NCBI RefSeq assembly: GCF_900143095.1
Contig: NZ_FRDA01000015.1
Location: forward strand, 75,839-139,838
Reading direction: 5' to 3'
Length of the DNA: 64,000 nt
From: Pseudomonas asturiensis
Lineage (GTDB): Bacteria > Pseudomonadota > Gammaproteobacteria > Pseudomonadales > Pseudomonadaceae
Positions 27,158 through 34,876 of this stretch are shown in pieces (the first letter of the stretch is position 1; each line of letters begins with the position of its first letter). Under the pieces are notes generated by a model. The model did no database searches and had not been told where the DNA came from. It was given only the letters and a program-made list of their open reading frames with translations. Made by a program: the position numbers and the translations under genes.

Positions 27158-27313
27158 ATGCGTGAATTGATCCGTTTGGTGTCGAGCGCTGGTACAGGCC
27201 ATTTCTACACCACCGACAAGAACAAACGTACTACCCCGGATAAAATCGAAATCAAAAAATTCGATCCGGTTGTACGTAAGCACGTGATGTACAAAGAAGG
27301 CAAAATCAAGTAA
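27158..27313 (+). CDS. rpmG: 50S ribosomal protein L33
   Basis: The 51-residue product begins MRELIRLVSSAGTGHFYTT and ends VMYKEGKIK, matching L33. It lacks the CxxC zinc ribbons, so it is the cysteine-free type that does not need zinc. GGGAGAG lies about 7 bases before the ATG. A strong terminator follows. Confidence 0.97.
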   Translation: MRELIRLVSSAGTGHFYTTDKNKRTTPDKIEIKKFDPVVRKHVMYKEGKIK

Positions 27314-27330
27314 TTGATTCTGTCTCCTGC

Positions 27331-27360
27331 AAAAAAGCCCGCTTTATCGCGGGCTTTTTT
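27331..27360 (+). terminator. Rho-independent terminator of rpmB-rpmG
   Basis: AAAAAAGCCCGC and GCGGGCTTTTTT form a perfect stem with loop TTTATC, followed by a T-run. Confidence 0.93.
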
Positions 27361-27390
27361 GTGTCTGGCGTTTGGGGATGGCTGTGGGTG

Positions 27391-27594
27391 TCAGGCGAAC
27401 CTGAACGCCGAAATCAGCCCCGCCTTGTCGACGGCTATCTTGACGCGGTTGCGGTCAAACATCCGGTCGCTGCGATCCAGCGGCCCCACGATGCGTGTTC
27501 TGCCCGTCAGTTCGCTGATGTAGGCCTTGACCGTCGGTACGTAGCGGCTGCCAATCAAGTAGTGAAGGGCCAGAGTGATTTCATCGTTGGTCAT
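27391..27594 (-). CDS. Small I78-like peptidase inhibitor family protein, copy 1
   Basis: The 67-residue protein matches the short I78 inhibitor pattern: an N-terminal helix ending LIGSRYVP, a basic ISELTGRTRIVGPLD strand, then DRNRVKIAVDKAGLISAFRF, where the D-x-N-x-x-R-hydrophobic segment and the D-x-x-G-x-I turn are typical. There is no signal peptide, unlike many I78 proteins. It is a tandem paralogue of the next gene at 27663-27866, with a near-identical ribosome binding region. The start MTNDEI at 27594 is certain because the upstream ATG is out of frame here by one extra A. The target protease is unknown. Confidence 0.7.
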   Translation of the reverse strand: MTNDEITLALHYLIGSRYVPTVKAYISELTGRTRIVGPLDRSDRMFDRNRVKIAVDKAGLISAFRFA

Positions 27595-27662
27595 TTTTCA
27601 TAGTCCTTTATGAAGAGTGCCGATAGTGACTGCTCTGTTTCATCCTTGAAACGAGGTCTTGA

Positions 27663-27866
27663 TCAGTTGAAGCTGAATCCGCAGATCAGACCCGCCGGGT
27701 CGGTTTCAATGCGGACGCGCTCAGGGTTGATTTCAGCGGTGGTCACATCGCCTTGCCAGACAACGGCGCGTCGAGAGGTCAGCTCGCTGATGTAAGGCTT
27801 TACGGCAGGCACGTAGCGGCTGCCGATCAGGTATTGCAGGGTCAGGGTGATTTCCTGGTTGGTCAT
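27663..27866 (-). CDS. Small I78-like peptidase inhibitor family protein, copy 2
   Basis: The 67-residue protein shares MTNxEITLxLxYLIGSRYVPxVKxYISELT with copy 1 and has the same C-terminal plan (INPERVRIETDPAGLICGFSF). The ribosome-binding stretch CATAAAGGACTATGAAAATG is shared with copy 1. Because copy 1 has an extra A that breaks the first ATG, the second ATG (27866) is taken as the start in both. Copies face the same way, 68 bases apart, so they look like a tandem duplication that has diverged. Confidence 0.7.
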   Translation of the reverse strand: MTNQEITLTLQYLIGSRYVPAVKPYISELTSRRAVVWQGDVTTAEINPERVRIETDPAGLICGFSFN

Positions 27867-27938
27867 TTTCATAGTCCTTTATGAGTGATGTCCGGAATGG
27901 ACGCCCCTAGACTCGTCCAATCAGCAGGGCGTCTGGCG

Positions 27939-28310
27939 TTATTTATTTATAGTCGCTGCCTCAAACACCACGTAAATCTTGCGACAGGCCTCCAGCACCT
28001 CCCAGGTGCCCTTGAATCCGGCGGGAATCACAAACCTGTCGCCTGCCCGCAATGTCTTGGCGTGGCCATGCTCATCGCGCAGAACCGAGACGCCATGCAC
28101 GATTTCGCAGTATTCGTGCTCGGTGTAATTGACCTGCCACTGTCCCTGCTCGCCTTCCCAGACCCCTGCACTCAGTTGCCCGCAGGGGCTGTTGTAATGG
28201 TTGTAGACCGTCTGTGCAGGATCACCTTTGAAGATCTTTTCCGGAGCGGGTCGATAGTGCTCTGGCGCGGTGCTGGCTTCATTGAAGTCGACGATGCTTT
28301 CGATACTCAT
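27939..28310 (-). CDS. Cupin domain protein (DUF861/EutQ-like)
   Basis: The 123-residue protein is a single small beta-barrel with VWEGEQGQWQVNYTEHEYCEIVHGVSVLRDEHGHAKTLRAGDRFVIPAGFKGTWEV, the DUF861 cupin pattern. Two of the usual metal ligands (Glu and His in TEHEYCEIV) are recognisable. The start MSIESIVDF at 28310 fits the family; an upstream in-frame codon at 28364 adds 18 residues. Divergent from kauB, it lies where pseudomonads often keep a cupin linked to polyamine or GABA catabolism. Substrate unknown. Confidence 0.8.
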   Translation of the reverse strand: MSIESIVDFNEASTAPEHYRPAPEKIFKGDPAQTVYNHYNSPCGQLSAGVWEGEQGQWQVNYTEHEYCEIVHGVSVLRDEHGHAKTLRAGDRFVIPAGFKGTWEVLEACRKIYVVFEAATINK

Positions 28311-28549
28311 ACCGGGCTGGCCTCTGATGCAATGGGATGAAGGTTTGACGAGTGCATCCGGCAATGGTGCCGTGATGGTTCAAACCTGTGTTTAATAAAA
28401 TCAACAAAAAAGAGCTTTTATCGGCGGTTATGTCAAATATATTGGTTTTTGCCCGGCCGCTGGTTTAGGGTGGCGTTTACCCTGAAAGGTCGAATGGTGT
28501 CTTTAATCAACCATGACACACGCCTGTTCAACAAGAGGAGGAGATCCAC

Positions 28550-30043
28550 ATGACCACCCTGACTCGTGCCGACTGGGAGAAGCGTGCCCAGAATTTGAAG
28601 ATCGAAGGCCGTGCCTTCATCCAAGGTGAGTACACCAACGCCGCGTCCGGCGAAACCTTTGACTGCGTCAGCCCGGTCGATGGCCGGATGCTTGCCAGGG
28701 TGGCCAGTTGTGATGCCGCCGATGCTCAGCGCGCGGTAGACAGTGCCCGCAGTGTGTTCAACTCCGGCGCATGGTCGCGTCTGGCACCTGCCAAGCGCAA
28801 GGCGACCATGATTCGCTTCGCTGGCCTGCTCAAGCAGAATGCCGAAGAGTTGGCCCTGCTGGAAACGCTGGACATGGGCAAGCCGATCAGCGATTCGTTC
28901 GGGATCGACGTGCCTGGTGCGGCCGGGGCGTTGAGCTGGAGCGGCGAGGCCATCGACAAGCTGTACGACGAAGTCGCGGCGACGCCTCATGATCAGCTTG
29001 GTCTTGTAACGCGCGAGCCGGTGGGCGTAGTCGCCGCCATCGTGCCCTGGAATTTCCCGTTGATGATGGCTTGCTGGAAGCTGGGGCCTGCGCTGTCGAC
29101 CGGTAACTCTGTGGTGCTCAAGCCGTCGGAAAAATCCCCGCTGACGGCCATTCGTATTGCGCAACTGGCCATCGAGGCGGGCATTCCTGCCGGCGTACTC
29201 AACGTGCTGCCGGGTTACGGCCATACGGTCGGCAAGGCACTGGCGCTGCACATGGACGTGGACACGGTGGTGTTCACCGGCTCGACGAAGATTGCCAAGC
29301 AGTTGATGGTCTATTCGGGCGAATCCAACATGAAGCGCGTCTGGCTGGAAGCCGGTGGCAAGAGCCCGAACATCGTCTTCGCCGACGCACCGGACTTGCA
29401 GGCCGCTGCGCAAGCGGCAGCCAGTGCCATCGCCTTCAACCAGGGCGAGGTCTGCACCGCCGGTTCACGTCTGCTGGTGGAGCGCTCCATCAAGGATCGT
29501 TTCCTGCCGCTGGTGATCGAGGCGCTGAAAGGCTGGAAGCCCGGCAACCCGCTGGACCCGGCGACAACGGTTGGCGCGCTGGTCGATACCCAGCAGATGA
29601 ACACCGTGCTGTCGTACATTGAGGCCGGTCACGCCGACGGTGCCAAGCTGGTGGCGGGTGGCAAGCGCATTCTTGAAGAAACCGGTGGCACGTACGTTGA
29701 GCCGACGATCTTTGACGGCGTGAACAACGCCATGAAAATCGCTCAGGAAGAGATCTTCGGCCCCGTGCTTTCGGTGCTGACCTTTGACACGGCCGAAGAA
29801 GCGATCCAGATCGCCAATGACACGCAGTACGGCCTGGCCGCTGCTGTCTGGACCGCCAACATCTCCAAGGCGCACCTGACGGCAAAAGCCTTGCGTGCCG
29901 GTAGCGTGTGGGTCAATCAATACGACGGCGGCGACATGACCGCGCCGTTCGGTGGCTTCAAGCAATCGGGCAACGGGCGCGACAAGTCGCTGCACGCGTT
30001 CGACAAATACACCGAGCTGAAATCCACCTGGATCAAGCTGTAA
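28550..30043 (+). CDS. kauB: Aldehyde dehydrogenase of polyamine/guanidinobutyrate catabolism (KauB/PuuC type)
   Basis: The 497-residue NAD(P)-dependent enzyme has the catalytic Cys302 in FNQGEVCTAGSR and general base Glu267 in WLEAGGKSPNIV, with the N-terminal MTTLTRADWEKRAQNLKIEGRAF start that I recall from P. aeruginosa KauB (PA5312). KauB oxidises 4-guanidinobutyraldehyde and related gamma-aminobutyraldehydes made from polyamines and arginine. AGGAGG lies about 8 bases before the ATG. The aminotransferase that lies next to it in P. aeruginosa is not present here. The MFS gene follows after a hairpin. Confidence 0.9.
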   Translation: MTTLTRADWEKRAQNLKIEGRAFIQGEYTNAASGETFDCVSPVDGRMLARVASCDAADAQRAVDSARSVFNSGAWSRLAPAKRKATMIRFAGLLKQNAEELALLETLDMGKPISDSFGIDVPGAAGALSWSGEAIDKLYDEVAATPHDQLGLVTREPVGVVAAIVPWNFPLMMACWKLGPALSTGNSVVLKPSEKSPLTAIRIAQLAIEAGIPAGVLNVLPGYGHTVGKALALHMDVDTVVFTGSTKIAKQLMVYSGESNMKRVWLEAGGKSPNIVFADAPDLQAAAQAAASAIAFNQGEVCTAGSRLLVERSIKDRFLPLVIEALKGWKPGNPLDPATTVGALVDTQQMNTVLSYIEAGHADGAKLVAGGKRILEETGGTYVEPTIFDGVNNAMKIAQEEIFGPVLSVLTFDTAEEAIQIANDTQYGLAAAVWTANISKAHLTAKALRAGSVWVNQYDGGDMTAPFGGFKQSGNGRDKSLHAFDKYTELKSTWIKL

Positions 30044-30061
30044 GCTGTCGCTCCTCTCAAG

Positions 30062-30084
30062 CGTCCCCGTCCAGTGCGGGGGCG
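30062..30084 (+). terminator. Possible terminator after kauB
   Basis: CGTCCCCG and CGGGGGCG form an 8-bp stem with one G-T pair, followed by GTTTG. The T-run is short. Confidence 0.45.
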
Positions 30085-30227
30085 TTTGGTCGCGTTCATT
30101 TTCCACGCTTATCGTCAACAAGACGCCTGCCACAGACAGGCCCGTGTCAGGCATGGCGGTGTCTCCCATCGGGTTTCGTATCAAGACAACGACACCTGCG
30201 TATAACGCCGAGTACAGAGTGAGAGCC

Positions 30228-31373
30228 ATGCGTTGGGGTACTTATTTCGCCGTTCTGGCCTCGATTCTGAGTGTCGGCCTGGCCATTGGCGTCAGCATGC
30301 CGCTGGTGTCGCTGAGGCTGGCAGACTGGGGCTACGGCTCGTTCGCCATTGGCGTCATGGCGGCGATGCCTGCAGTGGGCGTGCTGGTCGGTGCGGGCGT
30401 GGCCAGTGCGTTGGCGTCGCGGTTCGGGACTGCCCATCTGATGCGGCTGTGTCTGTGGGGCGGCGCTGTGTCGGTCGGCGTTCTGGCGTTGCTGCCTTAC
30501 TATCCGGTCTGGCTGGTTTTGCGTCTGATGCTGGGCATGATCCTGACCATTGTCTTCATCCTCGGTGAGAGCTGGATCAACCAGTTGGTGATCGAGCGCC
30601 TGCGCGGCCGGCTGGTTGCCTTGTACGGCAGCACGTATGCCCTGAGCCAGTTGGCCGGGCCGCTGCTGCTGGGCGTGATGGGCACCGAGGCCGACTACGG
30701 CTTCTGGGTCGGCGTATTGTTGATGACCTGCTCGCCCTTCCTGCTGTTGGGGCGCACCGGCGCGCCGTCGACGGAGTCGAGCAGTGTGTCGTTTGCCGAT
30801 CTGCTCGGTTTCTGTCGCGGCATGCCTGCCATCGCCTGGGCCGTTGCGTTGTTTGCAGCGTTCGAGGCGCTGATCCTGACGTTGCTGCCGATCTACTGCA
30901 TTCGGCATGGTTTCACACCCGAGATCGCCCTGATGATGGTCAGCGCCGTTGTCGTGGGCGACGCGGTGCTGCAATTGCCGATCGGACTGTTGGCGGACCG
31001 TATCTCGCGCCGCACGCTGTTCACCGGTTGTGCGGGGGCGCTGATGGTGTCCAGTCTGGCCATTCCGCTGCTGGTCAGTACGGTGGTGATCTGGCCGCTG
31101 TGGGTGCTGTTCGGTGCCAGTGCCGGTGGCCTGTTCACGCTGTCGCTGATTCTGATCGGCGAGCGTTATCGCGATGATGCGCTGGTACGTGCCAACGCGC
31201 ATGTGGCGCAGCTCTGGGGCATCGGCTGCCTGCTGGGGCCTTTGGCGGCAGGTGCAGGCAGTCAGTGGGTCAGCATCGATGCCTTGCCGTTGCTGATGGC
31301 TGCGGGAGCGTTCGGGTTGCTGATCCTGACCCTGCGGCGCGGCGCGTTTGGTGTGAGTGCCGCGAAGGCCTAG
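30228..31373 (+). CDS. MFS transporter
   Basis: The 381-residue inner-membrane protein has about 12 hydrophobic segments. Near the N-terminus lies LADWGYGSFAIGVMAAMPAVGVLVG, and a second-half loop GLLADRISRRTLFTGCAG matches the conserved MFS loop 2-3 style. Homologues of this subgroup (YcaD-like) are called MFS permeases without a known substrate; one lies after kauB in P. aeruginosa. The ATG at 30228 is preferred to an upstream in-frame one at 30144, which adds a polar 28-residue leader. The 3' end overlaps the opposite-strand PLD gene by 4 bases. Confidence 0.85.
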   Translation: MRWGTYFAVLASILSVGLAIGVSMPLVSLRLADWGYGSFAIGVMAAMPAVGVLVGAGVASALASRFGTAHLMRLCLWGGAVSVGVLALLPYYPVWLVLRLMLGMILTIVFILGESWINQLVIERLRGRLVALYGSTYALSQLAGPLLLGVMGTEADYGFWVGVLLMTCSPFLLLGRTGAPSTESSSVSFADLLGFCRGMPAIAWAVALFAAFEALILTLLPIYCIRHGFTPEIALMMVSAVVVGDAVLQLPIGLLADRISRRTLFTGCAGALMVSSLAIPLLVSTVVIWPLWVLFGASAGGLFTLSLILIGERYRDDALVRANAHVAQLWGIGCLLGPLAAGAGSQWVSIDALPLLMAAGAFGLLILTLRRGAFGVSAAKA

Positions 31374-32998
31374 AGCATCCGTTCCAGACCAATCGCCTTG
31401 CTCATCCACGCATTGAAACGCCGCCACCAGTCGCCGGGCTCGGTGTGCAGGGTGTGGATGACGCCATTGTCTTCGGTCACCCAGACCACCTTGCCGTCCT
31501 CCAGTCGGGCCTCGTAAGTGAGCGAGGGTGCCATGCCCTGCAGCGTCAGCTCGCGCAGTTCGTCAGCCAGTTGCGGGCTGTCGACCAGCACGCCGACTTC
31601 GGTGTTCCACAGCACTGAGCGAGGGTCGAAGTTGAACGAGCCGACAAACACTTTCTGCCGGTCGAAAATCATCGCCTTGCTGTGCAGGCTGGACTCAGAA
31701 CTGACGAAGGACTGGCTTTTCTTGAACAGGTGCGGGCCGCTGCCACGCATGGTTTCGGTATCGCCAGGCTGGCGGCGCAGTTCGAACAGCTTGACCCCGT
31801 GTTCCAGCAGCGCCTTGCGATAGGGGGCATAACCGCCATGCACGGCGGGCACGTCTGTGGCCTCCAGCGAGTTGGTCAGCAGGCTGACATCTACGCCTGC
31901 GTCGGCCCGGCCGGTGAGGTACAGCAAGCCTTCCTGGCCGGGTACGAAGTAGGCCGAGATCAGCATCAGCTCTTTGTGGGTGTTCAACAGCTCCGGCGCC
32001 AGTTGCGTGGTCAGCAGCAGGTGCGGGTCTGGCTCGCCCCGCGCCAGCACCTTGGTGGGTGCATCCCACAGCGCCTGGTTCCAGGCCCAGACCAGTTCGT
32101 TGAGCCAGGTCTTCATGCGCGGTTCGGTCTTGTACGCCATCAGGCGCTCATACAGCGCCTTGTGCTGCTGGTGCGCCTGCTCCAGAGAGGCAGAAAGCCG
32201 TTGCCTGGCTTTGGCCAGGTCCTGAGCGTCAGGCAACACGTACATGAAGTCATCGATGGGCTTGCTCAGCGTGCTGTTCCAGTACTGATCGAAACTGTGC
32301 CCGAGCTGCTCGGCGACCGGCCCGACGCTCAGCATGTCGATGTCGGTGAAATTCAGGTTGGGCTCGGCATCGAAGTATTCGTCGCCCAGGTTGCGCCCGC
32401 CGACGATGGCGACGCTGTTGTCCGCCAGCCACAGCTTGTTGTGCATGCGCCGATGCTGACGCGACAGGTTCATCAGCCTGCCGAGGCTTCGGGTGACACC
32501 GGTCTCGCGTCCCAGGTTCTGCGGATTGAACAGGCGAATCTGAATGTTCGGGTGGGCGGCGAGGGTGGCAATGGCCTGGTCCAGGCCGTCGCTGGTGGTG
32601 TCGTCCAGCAGGATGCGCACACGGACGCCACGGTCGGCAGCCTTGAGCAGTTCGTCGATCAATGCCCGCGTACTCAGGCCATCGTGGACGATGTAATACT
32701 GCAGGTCGAGGCTGCTTTTCGCATTACGGATCAGCTCGGCACGTGCTTTGAACGCGTCACTGCTGTCGGGCAGCAGCCGAAAGCCCGAACGTCCTTCGTG
32801 GGGTTGTGCCATCGCCTGAATCGACCGGCCGAAGGCTGAGTCTGAAGACGGTATGGCCTGGCTTGGCTCACCGAGCGGGGCTTGATGTGCGCAACCGCTG
32901 ACGCACAGCGCAACCAGCAAGGAAAAGGGCAAGGCCCATGAGTTCTTCAAATTGATTATCCAGTACCAGGCTCGGCTCGGTTTGGCGATAAGACCCAC
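31370..32998 (-). CDS. Phospholipase D family lipoprotein
   Basis: The 542-residue frame has a lipobox VSGC near residue 36 after a hydrophobic stretch (LPFSLLVALCVSGC). Two HKD-type catalytic motifs follow: HNKLWLADNSVAIVGGRNLGDEYF and HSKAMIFDRQKVFVGSFNFDPRS. This is the phospholipase D/cardiolipin synthase fold (the E. coli YmdC/ClsC group). It is predicted to work on the periplasmic side as a lipoprotein. The start is a GTG at 32998; a TTG at 32950 would give a shorter signal, and no clear ribosome site separates them. The reaction is unproven. Confidence 0.85.
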   Translation of the reverse strand: MGLIAKPSRAWYWIINLKNSWALPFSLLVALCVSGCAHQAPLGEPSQAIPSSDSAFGRSIQAMAQPHEGRSGFRLLPDSSDAFKARAELIRNAKSSLDLQYYIVHDGLSTRALIDELLKAADRGVRVRILLDDTTSDGLDQAIATLAAHPNIQIRLFNPQNLGRETGVTRSLGRLMNLSRQHRRMHNKLWLADNSVAIVGGRNLGDEYFDAEPNLNFTDIDMLSVGPVAEQLGHSFDQYWNSTLSKPIDDFMYVLPDAQDLAKARQRLSASLEQAHQQHKALYERLMAYKTEPRMKTWLNELVWAWNQALWDAPTKVLARGEPDPHLLLTTQLAPELLNTHKELMLISAYFVPGQEGLLYLTGRADAGVDVSLLTNSLEATDVPAVHGGYAPYRKALLEHGVKLFELRRQPGDTETMRGSGPHLFKKSQSFVSSESSLHSKAMIFDRQKVFVGSFNFDPRSVLWNTEVGVLVDSPQLADELRELTLQGMAPSLTYEARLEDGKVVWVTEDNGVIHTLHTEPGDWWRRFNAWMSKAIGLERML

Positions 32999-33022
32999 AA
33001 AACCGGGAAAAATTTGCCAGCG

Positions 33023-34444
33023 TCAGTCAGTTTGCGCAATGAGCTGTGCGATGGTCTCGCCGACGATGCGCACTGCGTTCTCGATTTTCGGTGTCGGCTT
33101 GGCAGCGTAGTTCATGCGCATGCAGTTGCGGTACTTGCCCGAGGCGGAAAAAATACTGCCCACGGCGATCTGCACGCCCCTGTCCAGCAAGACGCGATTC
33201 AGCCGTTGCGTGTCGAAATCCTCGGCCAGTTCCACCCACAGCATGAAGCTGCCTTGCGGGCGACTGACGCGGGTGCCCTGCGGGAAATAACGCATCACCC
33301 AATCGATCATCACGTCGCGGCTGCGCTGATACTGCGTGCGCATGCGCCGCAGGTGCGGTTCGTAGTGGCCGCCCTCGATGAAGTCGGCAATTGCCAGTTG
33401 CGGCTGCGGTGCAGTCGAGCCGGTGCTGATGTATTTCATGTGCAGTACCCGCTCCAGATAACGACCGGGCGCGACCCAGCCGATCCGCAGGCCGGGCGCC
33501 AGGGTTTTGGAGAACGAACTGCACAGCAACACCCGGCCATCTTCGTCAAAGGACTTGATGGTGCGTGGACGCGGGTAAGTGAAGGACAGGTCGCCATACA
33601 CGTCGTCTTCGATAATCGCCACGTCGAAGCGCTGCGCCAGTGTCAGCAGCGCGCGCTTGCGTGCTTCCGGCATCACATAGCCCAAGGGATTGTTGCAGCT
33701 GGGCGTCAACTGGATCGCCTTGATCGGCCACTGTTCCAGCGCCAGTTCCAGCGCTTCCAGGCTGATGCCGGTAAGCGGGTCGGTCGGGATTTCCAGCGCC
33801 TTCATGCCCAGCCCCTTGAGGGTCTGCATGGCACCGAAAAAGCTCGGCGAATCCACCGCCACGATGTCGCCAGGCGAGCAGATGGCTCTGATGCTGGCCG
33901 ACAGTGCTTCGTGGCAGCCGGTGGTGATGATCAGGTCATTGGCGGTCAGGTGGCAGCCCGAATCCAGCAGCAGCCGGGCGATCTGCTCACGAAGTGTATG
34001 GACGCCGTAGATATTGTCGTAATACAGACCTGGCATGTCCTGATGGCGGCTCAACTGGCCAAGAGCCCGCATCAGCGGTTTCAGCGTAGGGCTGGAGACG
34101 TCAGGCATCCCCCGTCCCAGTTGCGTGACGGCGCCAAGAGGCGAGACCCGGATCAGGTCCAGCACTTGATCCCACTGTGAGATATCCACCGGCCGCTGTA
34201 CTGGCCGGCCGACCACAGGGAGTGCCGGGGCCTGGCGACTGGCCGAAACGAAATAGCCCGACTTGGGTTTGGGTGTTGCCAGTCCGCTGTCTTCCAGTAC
34301 GCGGTACGCCTGCTGCACGGTACTCAGGCTGACGCCGTGCTCAACGCTGAGCGCGCGCACGGAAGGCAGGCGGTCGCCAGGGCGATAAAGGCCCTTTTCG
34401 ATCCGCGAGCCCAACAATTCGGCAAGGTTGACGTACAGCGTCAT
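33023..34444 (-). CDS. MocR-family regulator (GntR winged helix fused to aminotransferase domain)
   Basis: The 473-residue protein starts with a GntR winged helix (SRIEKGLYRPGDRLPSVRALSVEHGVSLSTVQQAYRVLEDSGL), then a class I aminotransferase-like domain with the PLP region ITTGCHEALSASIRAI, IIEDDVYGDL and the SFSKTLAPGLRIGW lysine motif. MocR proteins sense PLP-linked ligands. The ATG at 34444 is chosen because the conserved domain begins right after it; an upstream in-frame codon adds 12 residues. It is divergent from the DUF1127 gene, with candidate operators between them. Ligand unknown. Confidence 0.9.
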   Translation of the reverse strand: MTLYVNLAELLGSRIEKGLYRPGDRLPSVRALSVEHGVSLSTVQQAYRVLEDSGLATPKPKSGYFVSASRQAPALPVVGRPVQRPVDISQWDQVLDLIRVSPLGAVTQLGRGMPDVSSPTLKPLMRALGQLSRHQDMPGLYYDNIYGVHTLREQIARLLLDSGCHLTANDLIITTGCHEALSASIRAICSPGDIVAVDSPSFFGAMQTLKGLGMKALEIPTDPLTGISLEALELALEQWPIKAIQLTPSCNNPLGYVMPEARKRALLTLAQRFDVAIIEDDVYGDLSFTYPRPRTIKSFDEDGRVLLCSSFSKTLAPGLRIGWVAPGRYLERVLHMKYISTGSTAPQPQLAIADFIEGGHYEPHLRRMRTQYQRSRDVMIDWVMRYFPQGTRVSRPQGSFMLWVELAEDFDTQRLNRVLLDRGVQIAVGSIFSASGKYRNCMRMNYAAKPTPKIENAVRIVGETIAQLIAQTD

Positions 34445-34478
34445 GGCGTACTCTCGAATGGAGTTGAACGGGATAAGC

Positions 34479-34564
34479 AATACAGATTGCGCAAAAATAC
34501 AGCATTCAGCGGCGGTTTTAAATCTTCTGTATGGAAAATATAACTGGTTTTTGAATCTGTAATG
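34479..34564. promoter_or_regulatory. Candidate operator repeats between MocR gene and DUF1127 gene
   Basis: ATACAG occurs at 34480 and 34497 in the same orientation. Its complement CTGTAT occurs at 34527 and CTGTAA at 34557. The outermost copies (AATACAGATT and AATCTGTAAT) are inverted to each other with 8 of 10 matches. MocR regulators commonly bind direct or inverted repeats between divergent genes. A -10-like TATAAC lies near 34539. Confidence 0.45.
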
Positions 34565-34620
34565 GTTTGTGCGTTCGCCTCATCATGGAGCCACACCCAC
34601 CCGTGATAGAGGAATCAGAA

Positions 34621-34869
34621 ATGAACGGGTTAAGCGACGTACGATTGATGCTTCACAGTCAGGAACTGGATAACACGCTCTCGACTGCGATCAAGGCCGT
34701 TCACGCAGATCAATCTGAAGCGCCGGCAGGCATGGGTCGCTGGGCACGCTATCGCCATCGCTGGACGACCCGTCGCACCCTGTTGCAGATGACCGACGAC
34801 GAACTGCGCGATGTGGGCCTCGATGCATGGCAGGCCAGGGCCGAAGCGATGAAGCCGTTCTGGAGGTAG
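34621..34869 (+). CDS. DUF1127 small protein
   Basis: The 82-residue protein has the C-terminal DUF1127 segment WTTRRTLLQMTDDELRDVGLDAWQARAEAMKPFWR; the family is rich in short, arginine-containing C-terminal modules. Small DUF1127 proteins in alphaproteobacteria have been linked to phosphate and carbon metabolism and RNA turnover; here the role is unknown. GAGG lies 7 bases before the ATG at 34621. It is divergent from the MocR gene. Confidence 0.85.
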   Translation: MNGLSDVRLMLHSQELDNTLSTAIKAVHADQSEAPAGMGRWARYRHRWTTRRTLLQMTDDELRDVGLDAWQARAEAMKPFWR

Positions 34870-34876
34870 CAGGTCT

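Noticed and set aside
30147..31427. 426-residue minus-strand frame opposite the MFS gene
   Set aside because: It is antisense to a clear 12-helix transporter and its product is very polar and repetitive in Gln, Arg and His, typical of shadow frames.
33014..34180. 388-residue plus-strand frame opposite the MocR gene
   Set aside because: Antisense shadow; the MocR protein has full winged-helix and PLP motifs.
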